Assembly (NCBI RefSeq): GCF_016405985.1
Contig: NZ_JAEFCF010000008.1
Location: 78,361-142,360, forward strand
DNA: 64,000 nt
From: Paracoccus sp. IB05
GTDB lineage: Bacteria; Pseudomonadota; Alphaproteobacteria; Rhodobacterales; Rhodobacteraceae
Reading direction: 5' to 3'
Below, piece after piece: positions 42,888-52,415 of the stretch. The translations under genes and the position numbers were made by a program. Under the pieces are notes generated by a model, which saw only the letters and a list, made by a program, of their open reading frames with translations, ran no database searches and was not told the DNA's origin. Position 1 is the stretch's first letter. Each line of letters begins with the position of its first letter.

Positions 42888-43483
42888 TCCGTCCTCCCAC
42901 TTGCCCTGGCAAGGCTAAGGCGCGGGTCGGGCTTTCTCAAAGTTGTAACTTTCCCGATGGATTTCTCCGGGCCTGCTGTCGGCCCGGAGATCAGGAAGCA
43001 GCATGCGGATCTGCAATGGTCACAGGGGGTATCCCGCCAGCTGGGCCCTGATGCGCTTTTCGTGGCGCAACTGCCGGGTGGTGCCAGGGCCCTCGCAGTC
43101 CCGCGCGATTCACCCGACGCGAGTGGCAACCCGGGATATCCTCGCCCCCCCCCAGGCCGCCAGACAGCTGATATGCGGGTCCTGGGAGATCTGCGCCCTG
43201 TAGTGAGGCAACATCTGTCGCCGCGCCCCCTGGCACATCACCGGCCCAGGCCACACGCGCGGTCGCATCGAGGCCTTGCCGCATGCCCGGGCGGCAGCAG
43301 CAGGGGCTGGCCCGATCTCAGGCCCGGCAGACCCGCGCCGGTCCTGCGGCGCGCAACCGCTGCCTCAGGGCCGCCCCCCCTGCGCGTCGCCGCCAGGTCC
43401 GGCTTCGGCAATTGACCCCGCCGCCCCCAATGGATAGGGAAATGCCCAGGTTAAAGCAGCCAGGCGCGAAGAGGGCTTTCAGC
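42888..43483. other. 596-bp divergent region before glyQ
   Basis: Contains the promoters of the DUF2189 and glyQ units. Reading frames on both strands (for example 42957-43415) have Pro/Arg/Ala-rich noise and no recognisable fold. A run of ten C at about 43146-43155 is notable. No T-box or riboswitch was recognised. Confidence 0.4.
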
Positions 43484-44443
43484 ATGTCACAAGACAGCAC
43501 CAATCCGGGAAGCACCGTTCCGAAGAGCTTCCAGGAGATCATCCTGCGGCTTCAGAATTACTGGGCCGACAAGGGCTGTGCCGTGCTGCAACCCTATGAC
43601 ATGGAAGTCGGCGCCGGCACTTTCCACCCGGCGACAACGCTGCGCAGCCTTGGCAGCAAACCCTGGGCCGCCGCTTATGTGCAACCCTCGCGCCGCCCGA
43701 CCGATGGCCGCTACGGCGAGAACCCGAACCGGCTCCAGCATTACTACCAGTATCAGGTCATCATCAAACCCTCGCCGCCGAATCTGCAGGAGCTGTATCT
43801 TGGCAGCCTGCGCGCGATCGGCATCGACCTTGGCCTGCATGATATCCGCTTTGTCGAGGACGACTGGGAAAGCCCGACGCTCGGCGCCTGGGGTCTTGGC
43901 TGGGAGGTCTGGTGCGACGGGATGGAAGTCAGCCAGTTCACCTATTTCCAGCAGGTCGGCGGCCATGACTGCAAGCCGGTCTCGGGCGAGCTGACCTATG
44001 GGCTGGAACGCCTTGCTATGTATGTGATGAATGTCAGCCACGTCATGGATATGCCGTTCAACAACCCCGATGCGCCGATCCCGCTGACCTATGGCGATAT
44101 CTTCCGCCAGACCGAGGAAGAATATTCGCGTCACAATTTCGACGGCGCCACCACCGAGATGCTGTTTCGCCATTTCGAGGATGCCGAGGCGGAATGCCAG
44201 CGCCTGCTGGATTTCCCGCCGGCGGACCCGAAAACCGGCAAGACCATCATCATGGCGCATCCGGCCTATGATCAGACCATCAAGGCCTCGCATCTCTTCA
44301 ACCTGCTCGACGCGCGCGGCGTGATCTCGGTCACCGAGCGCCAGGCCTATATCGGCCGTGTCCGGGCGCTGGCGAAGAAATGCGCCGATGCCTTCCGTCA
44401 GACCGAAGCGGGCCGCGATGCGGCAGAGGCTGTCCCGGCCTGA
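43484..44443 (+). CDS. glyQ: Glycyl-tRNA synthetase alpha subunit
   Basis: A 319-residue catalytic subunit of the tetrameric GlyRS. Typical motifs: [52 protein letters not shown] and the [26 protein letters not shown] region (read as separate motifs FTYFQQVGG and [13 protein letters not shown]). ATG 43484 has GAGGG eight bases upstream. The beta subunit gene follows after one small gene. Confidence 0.95.
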   Translation: MSQDSTNPGSTVPKSFQEIILRLQNYWADKGCAVLQPYDMEVGAGTFHPATTLRSLGSKPWAAAYVQPSRRPTDGRYGENPNRLQHYYQYQVIIKPSPPNLQELYLGSLRAIGIDLGLHDIRFVEDDWESPTLGAWGLGWEVWCDGMEVSQFTYFQQVGGHDCKPVSGELTYGLERLAMYVMNVSHVMDMPFNNPDAPIPLTYGDIFRQTEEEYSRHNFDGATTEMLFRHFEDAEAECQRLLDFPPADPKTGKTIIMAHPAYDQTIKASHLFNLLDARGVISVTERQAYIGRVRALAKKCADAFRQTEAGRDAAEAVPA

Positions 44444-44488
44444 CCGGAACTCAGCGGCAGAGCTGCGCGCGGACACAGGAGATACAGA

Positions 44489-44974
44489 GTGAATGCTGGC
44501 AAAATCGCAGCCGGAGGGCTTCTGGTGACAGGTCTTGTTGCAGGTGCCCTGATGTATTGGCTTCAGGTCTATGCCTTTTATGAGCCGGTCACCTTCGGGC
44601 CAGGCCAGACGGAAATCCGTTTGACGCCGCTTGGCTCGGCGCAGCCGGAGGCCATCGTTGCCGATCATGTCGAGGGGATCGACGCGGACAGCTCGCCTTT
44701 GAGGTTCCGCGCCTGTTTCACCACGCCGCTGTCGCAATCGATGCTGACCGAGACCTATCAGATCTACCCGAACCCCGAACCGCTGAACGGCCCGGGCTGG
44801 TTCTCCTGCTACAAAGCCGATGAGATCGGCCATGCGCTGCAGACCGGTGAGGCGCTGGCTTTTCTTTCTGAGCCCGGCATTCATCCCGGCGTCGACCGCG
44901 TGATCGCGGTCTTCCCCGATGGCCGCGCCTATGCCTGGCATCAGCTGCAACCGGAAACCGCCGAAGGCCCCTGA
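44489..44974 (+). CDS. Small membrane-anchored protein between glyQ and glyS (DUF6446-like)
   Basis: A 161-residue protein with one N-terminal transmembrane helix (GGLLVTGLVAGALMYWLQVY) and a periplasmic domain having two cysteines (FRACFTT, GWFSCYKADE). GTG 44489 is preceded by AGGAG. It appears to be a Rhodobacterales-specific family that is found between the glycyl-tRNA synthetase genes; I place it with DUF6446 on general pattern, not certain. Function unknown. Confidence 0.7.
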   Translation: MNAGKIAAGGLLVTGLVAGALMYWLQVYAFYEPVTFGPGQTEIRLTPLGSAQPEAIVADHVEGIDADSSPLRFRACFTTPLSQSMLTETYQIYPNPEPLNGPGWFSCYKADEIGHALQTGEALAFLSEPGIHPGVDRVIAVFPDGRAYAWHQLQPETAEGP

Positions 44975-45140
44975 TCAAAGCCGGAATTAAGCCCCCTGCC
45001 CGCCCTCGGCCCGCGCTGCATTCGGGCCTCCCGGGAGCCCCCGGGCGGGTTGCCAAACTACAGCGCGACCACGCTGCCTCTGTTGTGATCTGCCGCAAGA
45101 CTGGTTAGGGACTGCGGCACTGACAAAATACGGTGCCGCC

Positions 45141-47267
45141 ATGCCAGACCTGCTGATCGAACTCTTTTCCGAGGAAATTCCGGCGCGGATGCAGGCCGGT
45201 GCCCGTGAGGCGCTGAAAAAGCTCGTCACCGACGGGCTGGTCGAGGCCGGCCTGACCTATGGCGGCGCCGGAGCGTTCTCGACACCGCGGCGCCTGACGC
45301 TCGCCATCGAAGACCTCTCCGCCGCCAGCCGCCCCGTCAGCGAAGAGCGCAAGGGACCAAGGACCGATGCCCCCCAGGCCGCGCTTGACGGCTTCCTGCG
45401 CTCGACCGGGCTGAGCATCGACCAGCTGGAAAAGCGTGCCGATAAAAAGGCCGAAGTCTGGTTCGCCGTGGTGAAAAAGCCAGGACGGCCGGCGTCGGAC
45501 ATCGTCGCCGAAGTGCTGGAAAGCGCGATCCGCACCTTCCCCTGGCCGAAATCCATGCGGTGGGGCTCGGGCACGCTGAAATGGGTGCGCCCGCTGCAGT
45601 CGATCCTCTGCATCCTCTCGGATGAAAGCGGCGCCTCGGTGGTGCCGCTGGATGTCGATGGCATCCCCTCGGGCGAGACCACGCGCGGCCATCGTTTCAT
45701 GGCGCCCGACAGTTTCACCGTCACCTCTTTCGAGGATTATGCCGCCAGACTGCGCCGCGCAAAGGTCATGCTCGACCAGGCAGAGCGCGAACAGGCCATC
45801 GCGCATGGCGCGAAAAACCTCGCCTTCGCCGCCGGGCTGGACGTGGTCGAAGATAAGGGCCTCCTGACCGAAATCGCGGGCCTTGTCGAATGGCCGGTGC
45901 CGCTGCTGGGCCGCATCCCCGAGGCCTTCCTCGGCCTGCCGGCAGAAGTGCTGCAAACTTCGATGAAGGAGCACCAGAAGTTCTTCTCGGCCCGCAACCC
46001 GAAGACCGGCCGCATCGAAGGCTTTATCACGGTCGCGAATATCGAGACGCCCGACGACGGTGCGACCATCCTCGCCGGCAATCTGAAAGTGCTGACCGCG
46101 CGGCTGTCGGACGCGCGCTTCTTCTGGGAAAATGACCTGCGGGTGGCGAAGGCAGGCATGAGCGAATGGGCCGAAGGCCTGACGCATGTCACCTTCCAGT
46201 CGAAACTCGGCTCGCAGTCTGAGCGTATCGCCCGCATAGCGGCACTGGCGCGCGAAATCGCTCCGCTGGTCGGCGCCGATCCCGACCAGGCCGAACATGC
46301 CGCGCGTCTGGCGAAACTCGACCTGCGCTCGGCCATGGTCGGCGAATTCCCCGAACTGCAAGGCGTCATGGGCCGCTATTACGCGCTGGCCGCCGGTGAA
46401 TCCGAAGCGGTCGCCAACGCCGCCCGCGATCACTATTCCCCGCTCGGCCCGTCAGACGCCGTGCCCACCGAACCCGTTTCGGTCGCGGTCGCCCTGGCCG
46501 ACAAACTCGACACCCTGACCGGCTTCTGGGCCATCGACGAGAAACCCACCGGCTCAAAAGACCCCTTCGCGCTCCGCCGCGCCGCCCTTGGCGTGATCCG
46601 GCTGGTGCTGGGGAATGGCGTTGGCCTGAAATTGCTGCCCATTCTGAGCGGTCGCATCGCCGCAATCAGGACACCGGCTGCTCTTGAGGCCCACAACCTT
46701 AATGCTCCTGGCGATTCCAACTCTTACGCCCCTCAAGTGGCAAGTGACCTCCTCGCCTTCTTCCACGACCGTCTGAAAGTCTTCCTCAAAGACCAGGGCA
46801 TCCGCCATGATGTGATCGACGCCTGCCTTGCGATGCCGGGGAATGATGACCTCACGCTGCTCGTCAAACGCGCCACCGCGCTCGCCGAGACGCTGAAATC
46901 TGACGACGGCAAAAACCTCCTCCAGGGCTATAAGCGCGCGAACAACATCCTCACCCAGGCCGAGGCCAAAGACGGTGTCGAATATTCCTTCGGCCCCGAT
47001 CCCAAACTGGCCGAAACCGAGGAAGAACGCGCCCTCTTCCAGGCCCTCGACCAGGCCGAGGCCAAAATCACCCCCGCCATGGCAAAAGAAGACTTCGCCA
47101 CCGCGATGCAGGCCATGGCCGAACTGCGCGCGCCGATTGATGCCTTCTTCACCGCCGTGCAGATCAATGCGGAAAACCAGATCATCCGCAGGAACCGCCT
47201 CAACCTCCTGCACCGGATCCGCGCCATTTGCTCCGGCACTGCCGATCTGACCAAAGTCGAAGGCTGA
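45141..47267 (+). CDS. glyS: Glycyl-tRNA synthetase beta subunit
   Basis: A 708-residue tRNA-binding subunit of GlyRS. The opening MPDLLIELFSEEIPARMQ, the core STPRRLTLAIEDL, FFSARNPKTGRIEGFITVAN, and the C-terminal anticodon-binding segment (NRLNLLHRIR) match the family at full length. It is separated from glyQ by one small gene and is followed 132 bp later by the PPDK-like gene. Confidence 0.95.
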   Translation: MPDLLIELFSEEIPARMQAGAREALKKLVTDGLVEAGLTYGGAGAFSTPRRLTLAIEDLSAASRPVSEERKGPRTDAPQAALDGFLRSTGLSIDQLEKRADKKAEVWFAVVKKPGRPASDIVAEVLESAIRTFPWPKSMRWGSGTLKWVRPLQSILCILSDESGASVVPLDVDGIPSGETTRGHRFMAPDSFTVTSFEDYAARLRRAKVMLDQAEREQAIAHGAKNLAFAAGLDVVEDKGLLTEIAGLVEWPVPLLGRIPEAFLGLPAEVLQTSMKEHQKFFSARNPKTGRIEGFITVANIETPDDGATILAGNLKVLTARLSDARFFWENDLRVAKAGMSEWAEGLTHVTFQSKLGSQSERIARIAALAREIAPLVGADPDQAEHAARLAKLDLRSAMVGEFPELQGVMGRYYALAAGESEAVANAARDHYSPLGPSDAVPTEPVSVAVALADKLDTLTGFWAIDEKPTGSKDPFALRRAALGVIRLVLGNGVGLKLLPILSGRIAAIRTPAALEAHNLNAPGDSNSYAPQVASDLLAFFHDRLKVFLKDQGIRHDVIDACLAMPGNDDLTLLVKRATALAETLKSDDGKNLLQGYKRANNILTQAEAKDGVEYSFGPDPKLAETEEERALFQALDQAEAKITPAMAKEDFATAMQAMAELRAPIDAFFTAVQINAENQIIRRNRLNLLHRIRAICSGTADLTKVEG

Positions 47268-47284
47268 TCCTTTCCCCCTGACGC

Positions 47285-47325
47285 AAATACTCCCCGGGGG
47301 TGCGGGGGCGGGAAGCCCCCGCCGC
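47285..47325. repeat. AAATACTCCCCGGGGG-type dispersed element (copy 3)
   Basis: AAATACTCCCCGGGGGTGCGGGGGCGGGAAGCCCCCGCC-like sequence following glyS, with a CCCCGGGG core and a GGGGGCGGG/CCCCCGCC pairing. Related to the intergenic elements near 28985 and 17222. It may end the glyS transcript. Confidence 0.55.
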
Positions 47326-47399
47326 CGCCTGCCATCTCTTACACCGCTTGCACGAAACAAAATCCGCCCTATTCTGCCAGCCGTGTGAGGAGTGCTGCA

Positions 47400-49955
47400 G
47401 TGCAGAAACAAGCGAAGATCACCGCCTTTTCGGAAATCACCCCATCGGCGCCCATCACCACCGAGGCCCATGGCTGGAAGGCGAAATGCCTGCAGCGACT
47501 CGTTCGTCTTGATCTGCCTGTGCCGCAATCGGTCGCCTTGCCTGCGGCCACGATCCGCGCCCTCGCCCAGGGGCAGCCGGTCGATGCAACTGCCATTCTC
47601 GCCCATTTCGGCACCGACCAGACCGCGGGCCCCCTCGTCTCGGTCCGCGCCTCGCCCGCCAACCCCGACTGGGGCGGCCCGGCCACCATCCTCAATATCG
47701 GGCTGAACGCAGCCCGCCATGCGGCGCTTGTGGAAAGCCATGGAAGCGAGGCCGCCGATGCACTCTGGTGCCGGTTCATCCAGAGCTATGCGATCCATGT
47801 CGCACGCCTTGATCCCGATATGTTCGAGGATGTCGCCCCCGGCCCCGACGCCCTGCGCGAGCTGCGCCGGCTTTACGAATATGAGACCGACGAGCCCTTC
47901 CCCGAAGACCCGGCGCGGCAGCTTTCCGAAGTGCTGCGCTCGATGGCCCGCGCCTGGGAAGGCACTTCGGCCCGCCTCCTGCGCTCGGCCAAAGGCGCGC
48001 CGGAAGATGCCGCGCTTGGCCTCGTCGTGCAACAAATGGCGCAAGGGATCGGTCAGGGCATTTCCGGCTCCGGCGTGATCCAGTTCGTCGATTCTGTCAC
48101 CGGCCTGAGCCGCATTACAGGGCGCTATCTCGGGCAAAGCCAGGGCCGTGACGCGCTGGCCGCGCGCGAGGCGCTTTATCTTACCCGTGATCCGCGCGGC
48201 CCCTCGCTGGAAGAGGAAGCCCCGGAAATCATGCAGGATCTGATCCGGATGGGCGCGGTCTGCCGGGTGAAACTGCGCGAGGAAATGCAGATCGAATTCA
48301 CCGTCGAGGACGGCAGGCTCGCGGTGCTTGACGCGATCCGCGTGGCACGCTCGGTCCGGGCCGGGCTGAAAATCGCGGTGACGCTGGCCGAGGACGGGGT
48401 GATCCCGCAATCCGAGGCGGTCCTGCGGGTCGAACCCCGCGCCCTGTCCGAGCTTTTGCACCACCAGGTCGATCCGCGCGGGCTGCGTGACGTGATCTCG
48501 AACGGCATCGCCGCCTCGCCGGGCGCCGCCACCGGCAGGCTGGTTTTCACCTCGGAAGCCGCCCAGGCTTCGGCCGCGCGCGGCGAAGAATGTATCCTTG
48601 TGCGGCGTGAGACGGCCCCCGAGGACATTCGCGGCATGCATTCGGCGGTCGCTGTCCTGACGGAACGCGGCGGCATGACCAGCCACGCCGCCGTGATCGC
48701 GCGCGGCCTTGGCCTGCCCGCCGTGGTCGGCGCCTCTGATCTGCGGCTTGACGGCAAGGACAAGAAGCTGACCGCCCGCGATGGCCGCATTTTCCGCGAA
48801 GGCGATGTCATCACCATTGACGGCTCGCGCGGCGAAGCCCTGGCCGGCGCTGCCGAAATGCTGCCACCTGCGCTGGATGAAAGCTTCCACCGGCTCCTGA
48901 CCTGGGCGGATGAATTCCGCGACATCGGCGTGCGCGCCAATGCCGATACCCCCGCCGACGCCGCCACAGCGCGCAAGTTCAAAGCCGAAGGCATCGGGCT
49001 TTGCCGCACAGAGCATATGTTCTTCGAAGAAGACCGCTTCACCGTCATGCGCGAGATGATCTTCGCCGATACTTCCGCCGACCGCGCCTCGGCCCTGTCG
49101 CGGCTTTTGCCGATGCAACGCGAGGATTTCCTGCAACTTTTTGAGATCATGCAGGGCCTGCCGGTCTGCATCCGCCTCTTTGACCCGCCCTTGCACGAAT
49201 TCCTTCCCGCCACGCGCGAAGGCTTGCGCGAGCTGGCCGAGGCGCTGGACCGTCCGCTTTCCGAGGTCACCCGCCGCGCGGAAGCGCTGCGCGAGGTGAA
49301 CCCGATGCTGGGCATGCGCGGTGTCCGACTGGGCGTGGTGCTGCCGGAAATCTACGACATGCAGGCCCAGGCGATTTTCGAGGCCACGATCGAGAGCGCG
49401 AAGCGCGGCGCGGTGGTGGTGCCCGAGGTGATGATCCCGCTGGTTTCGGCCGCACGCGAGGTCGAACTGGTCCGCACCCGGATCGACGCAGTCGCCGCCG
49501 CCGTGCGCAGCCGCGCAAAAGCCGATTTCGATTACCGGCTCGGCGTCATGGTCGAGACCCCCCGCGCCTGTCTGCGCGCCGGCGAGATCGCGCAGCATGT
49601 AAGCTTCCTTTCGTTCGGCACCAATGACCTGACGCAGATGACCTATGGTCTGTCGCGCGACGATGCCGGGCGGTTCATGAACACCTATGTGCAGCAGGGC
49701 GTTTTCCCCGAAGACCCGTTCCACATTCTCGATCAGGACGGGGTCGGCGAGCTTTTGCTGATTGGCGCCGCGCGCGGGCGGGAAACCCGCCAGGAGCTGA
49801 AGCTCTCGATCTGCGGCGAGCATGGCGGCGACCCGCTTTCCATCGCCTTCTGCCGCCTGGCAGGATTCGATTACGTGTCTTGCAGCCCTTACCGGGTGCC
49901 CATGGCACGTCTTGCGGCGGCCCATCTGGCGCTTGGGGACCATGTGGATAAGTGA
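47400..49955 (+). CDS. ppdK: Divergent pyruvate, phosphate dikinase-like protein
   Basis: An 851-residue PPDK relative. The central and C-terminal parts are complete: phospho-His in GGMTSHAAVIARGLGLPAVVG (key GGMTSHAAV), GIGLCRTEHMF, PMLGMRGVRLG, SFGTNDLTQMTYGLSRDD and the catalytic Cys in CGEHGGDP. The N-terminal ATP-grasp half is shortened and altered: the SMPGMMDT loop is absent, and the family LQTR motif reads LDAIR, so the Gln and Arg that hold ATP are lost. It may not use ATP, or may be regulatory. GTG 47400 has AGGAG upstream. It follows glyS, an arrangement common in Rhodobacterales. Confidence 0.82.
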   Translation: MQKQAKITAFSEITPSAPITTEAHGWKAKCLQRLVRLDLPVPQSVALPAATIRALAQGQPVDATAILAHFGTDQTAGPLVSVRASPANPDWGGPATILNIGLNAARHAALVESHGSEAADALWCRFIQSYAIHVARLDPDMFEDVAPGPDALRELRRLYEYETDEPFPEDPARQLSEVLRSMARAWEGTSARLLRSAKGAPEDAALGLVVQQMAQGIGQGISGSGVIQFVDSVTGLSRITGRYLGQSQGRDALAAREALYLTRDPRGPSLEEEAPEIMQDLIRMGAVCRVKLREEMQIEFTVEDGRLAVLDAIRVARSVRAGLKIAVTLAEDGVIPQSEAVLRVEPRALSELLHHQVDPRGLRDVISNGIAASPGAATGRLVFTSEAAQASAARGEECILVRRETAPEDIRGMHSAVAVLTERGGMTSHAAVIARGLGLPAVVGASDLRLDGKDKKLTARDGRIFREGDVITIDGSRGEALAGAAEMLPPALDESFHRLLTWADEFRDIGVRANADTPADAATARKFKAEGIGLCRTEHMFFEEDRFTVMREMIFADTSADRASALSRLLPMQREDFLQLFEIMQGLPVCIRLFDPPLHEFLPATREGLRELAEALDRPLSEVTRRAEALREVNPMLGMRGVRLGVVLPEIYDMQAQAIFEATIESAKRGAVVVPEVMIPLVSAAREVELVRTRIDAVAAAVRSRAKADFDYRLGVMVETPRACLRAGEIAQHVSFLSFGTNDLTQMTYGLSRDDAGRFMNTYVQQGVFPEDPFHILDQDGVGELLLIGAARGRETRQELKLSICGEHGGDPLSIAFCRLAGFDYVSCSPYRVPMARLAAAHLALGDHVDK

Positions 49956-50221
49956 AATCGAACCACAATATCATGTGGTTGCCTTGCGAAGTTAATGAAT
50001 TCGAAACGCATTGTCGGCATTATTCCGCCGAAGCTGACGAATATCTTGTGACCAATTCGCAACAATACTGGACCGGCGGTCCTTGATTCGCCTACTCAAC
50101 CCCCTTGTTGACCGGTGGCGGCCATAGTTTTGGCCAAAGCCGCGTTTTTGGTGCCCATCGGTATCTGGTGAAAATCAGCCCAGAAGACCGGGCCTTGGGG
50201 TAACAGAGCAGGAACCCGAAT
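49956..50221. other. AT-rich region before the cell wall hydrolase gene
   Basis: 266 bp, poorer in GC than its surroundings. AACCACA/TGTGGTT (about 49968-49987) forms a 7-bp hairpin just after the PPDK stop. TTGTTGACC near 50104 may be part of the next promoter. No gene seen. Confidence 0.4.
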
Positions 50222-51250
50222 ATGAAACGCTCAGGGAATGTGCTGGCTGCGGTCTCCGTGACCGCTACCTTTGCCCTCACCCAACTGGCCGCCCCGATGG
50301 CGGCTCAGGCAGATGTCACCCGCAGTGACATGAACAAACCACGCCTCAGCATCGCGAATGAGATGGGGCAGCTTCTCGGCAGTGAGAAATCGCGGCTGAA
50401 GGAATTTACCGGCAAGTCGGCTGGCCAGACGGCCGGCCAGTCGAAAATCACCACCAAAACCAGCGCGGCAGACTCTGGCGCGGAAAACTCTGGCAGCAAG
50501 GTTGTGACGAAAAGAAACACCGCGAAAGTGATCCGTCCCGGTGCAGATAATGACGCGGCCGCAGCGACGGACACCAGAACCGCCTCGGTCAGCCCCGACG
50601 CCGCATCAGAGGACGACGCTCCGCAAACCGTGGTCAGAGCCACGGAGTCAGGCAGTCTGCGGGTTGTCGAGGAAGTGGTCTCGGAAACAGTCGTGGACAC
50701 GCCCGAGGGCCGTAAGATCCGACGCGTGATCAAAAGAACCACAATCCGTGGTGGCGCAGTGAAAACAGCCGCCGCAACCCCGGTATCCGGGACTGAAAAG
50801 CCCGAAATCCGCTATGATACCGCCTGGCTCAGGTCCCAGCCGCTGGAACAGGGCGGGCGCGAATGGCAATGCCTGACCGAGGCAATCTATTTCGAATCGC
50901 GCGGCGAAAGCCTCCAGGGCCAGTTCGCGGTGGCCGAAGTGATCCTGAACCGGCGTGACAGCGGCCTCTACCCCGCTTCGGTCTGCGGCGTGGTGCGCCA
51001 GGCGGGCGGCGGCAGCTGCCAGTTCTCTTATACCTGCAATGGCAGTTCGACCCAGATGCGCGACGGCTATTCGCGTGAAGTGGCAGGCCGTATCGCCTCG
51101 CTGATGCTCTCCGGCGCGCCGCGCAATCTGACCGCGGGCGCAACCCATTTCCACACCCGCGGCGTGAGCCCCTCCTGGTCGAAGCGCTTTGCCCGGACGA
51201 CCTCAATCGGGTCGCATCTCTTCTACCGTCAGCCCGGCACCCGCGGCTGA
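50222..51250 (+). CDS. Cell wall hydrolase (SleB/Hydrolase_2 family)
   Basis: A 342-residue exported murein hydrolase. A signal peptide (about 1-30, ending AAQADV) is followed by a long Ser/Thr/Ala-rich disordered section (to about 200) and the SleB-type catalytic domain with Glu in LTEAIYFESRGESLQGQ and the FSYTCNGSSTQM and THFHTRGVSPSWS motifs. The family cuts glycan strands or cross-links; in non-sporeformers it serves wall remodelling. Followed by a strong terminator. Confidence 0.88.
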   Translation: MKRSGNVLAAVSVTATFALTQLAAPMAAQADVTRSDMNKPRLSIANEMGQLLGSEKSRLKEFTGKSAGQTAGQSKITTKTSAADSGAENSGSKVVTKRNTAKVIRPGADNDAAAATDTRTASVSPDAASEDDAPQTVVRATESGSLRVVEEVVSETVVDTPEGRKIRRVIKRTTIRGGAVKTAAATPVSGTEKPEIRYDTAWLRSQPLEQGGREWQCLTEAIYFESRGESLQGQFAVAEVILNRRDSGLYPASVCGVVRQAGGGSCQFSYTCNGSSTQMRDGYSREVAGRIASLMLSGAPRNLTAGATHFHTRGVSPSWSKRFARTTSIGSHLFYRQPGTRG

Positions 51251-51311
51251 GGCCGCCCGGGGCGGGAGAACCTGCCCCTTCCGGATTGGTCCCGCCCGTT
51301 TGCCCCAGGCA

Positions 51312-51348
51312 TTTTGCCCCGGCCCGGTAAGACCCGGTCGGGGCAAAA
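51312..51348 (+). terminator. Terminator after the cell wall hydrolase gene
   Basis: 16-position stem from TTTTGCCCCGG to CCGGGGCAAAA with one mismatch and one wobble pair, 5-nt loop, then GCTTTTCC. Confidence 0.8.
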
Positions 51349-51454
51349 GCTTTTCCTGTCGGTAAAGGGCTTGGGATCGGCGACACAGGCTGCTAGGGAT
51401 TTGCAGCACCAGCATTGTCAGCCGCAGCCATAGCACCGGAAGAGGCCGCCCATC

Positions 51455-52351
51455 ATGACCACCAGCGACAGCGCCCTCGCCTTCGGCCATCCCGAAGCCC
51501 GTGCCGAGGCCTCGGCCAGCGCCGATCCACGTGACCGGATCAGTTTGCGCGACCATGTTGTCGAGGCCGATATCGGCGCTTTCCAGAAGGAACGCGGCCA
51601 TAAACAGCGGCTTCGTTTCAATATCGTGATCGAGGTGCGCCCGACACCGCAGCCGCTGGAAGATGATGTCGACCGGATCCTGTCCTATGACCGGATCACC
51701 GAATCCATCGCGACGGAACTCGCGACAGAACGGCTGAACCTTCTGGAAACCCTTGCAGAACACCTGGCCGAGCGGCTCCTCGCCGAACCCCAGGCGATGC
51801 GCGCCTTCATCCGGATCGAAAAGCTCGATGTCGGCCCCTATGCGCTTGGGGTCGAAATCGTGCGCTCGCGGGCCGAAGTGCCGGTGCGGGCGGGCGATGA
51901 CACGCTGCATCCGCTGGTCGTGTATTTTGACAATGCAACGATCCATGCGCCTGACCTGACCTCCCGGATCGACGGGGTGCTGTCCTCGGGCCAGCCCGCT
52001 GTCTTCTGTGTCGGCCTGCCCGACATGGCGCGCCCGCAGACCGGCCACCGCCCGACACAGCGCCGCGTCGATCTGCTGGCGATCGAGCAAAACGCCTGGG
52101 TGCTGGCCGCGCGCGATCCGCGTTGCGTGGTCGTTTCCTCGCGCACCGAGATCGACTGGGCGATCAAACGCGGCAGATCGGTGGTCTGGGCGCCGTCGAA
52201 ACTGGTGCTCGACGCGGTCGACGGGCCGCAGACCCGCGACCCGGTGGCGCTGGCTTTGTGGCTGGCCGAGGAAATGGCGGCCTCGGGCCTCGTTCTTCAC
52301 GGCGATGTTTCAGTCCCGGCGGGAAGCCGCATCCCGGCGGTAAAGGGCTGA
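51455..52351 (+). CDS. folB: Dihydroneopterin aldolase with an extra C-terminal domain
   Basis: A 298-residue protein. Residues about 27-140 are FolB (ISLRDHVVEADIGAFQKERG, FNIVIEVRP, LSYDRITESIATELATERL, LLETLAEHLAERLL, VGPYALGVEIVRSRA), which converts dihydroneopterin to hydroxymethyl-dihydropterin for folate synthesis. About 155 further residues follow (HPLVVYFDNATIHAPD, CVVVSSRTEIDWAIKRGRSV, ALALWLAEEMAASGLVLHG) that are not part of FolB, which is normally about 120 residues. I do not recognise this domain; its alternation of strands and helices is faintly like an amino acid kinase. folP follows after 64 bp. Confidence 0.88.
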   Translation: MTTSDSALAFGHPEARAEASASADPRDRISLRDHVVEADIGAFQKERGHKQRLRFNIVIEVRPTPQPLEDDVDRILSYDRITESIATELATERLNLLETLAEHLAERLLAEPQAMRAFIRIEKLDVGPYALGVEIVRSRAEVPVRAGDDTLHPLVVYFDNATIHAPDLTSRIDGVLSSGQPAVFCVGLPDMARPQTGHRPTQRRVDLLAIEQNAWVLAARDPRCVVVSSRTEIDWAIKRGRSVVWAPSKLVLDAVDGPQTRDPVALALWLAEEMAASGLVLHGDVSVPAGSRIPAVKG

Positions 52352-52415
52352 GACCCCGGCTTGTCAAATTCCGGCGCCGCAGGCAGAACCCCCGCACCCT
52401 CCTGCGGAGCCATTG

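Noticed and set aside
42957..43415. Plus-strand frame before glyQ
   Set aside because: Pro/Arg/His-rich composition, no ribosome site and no recognisable fold.
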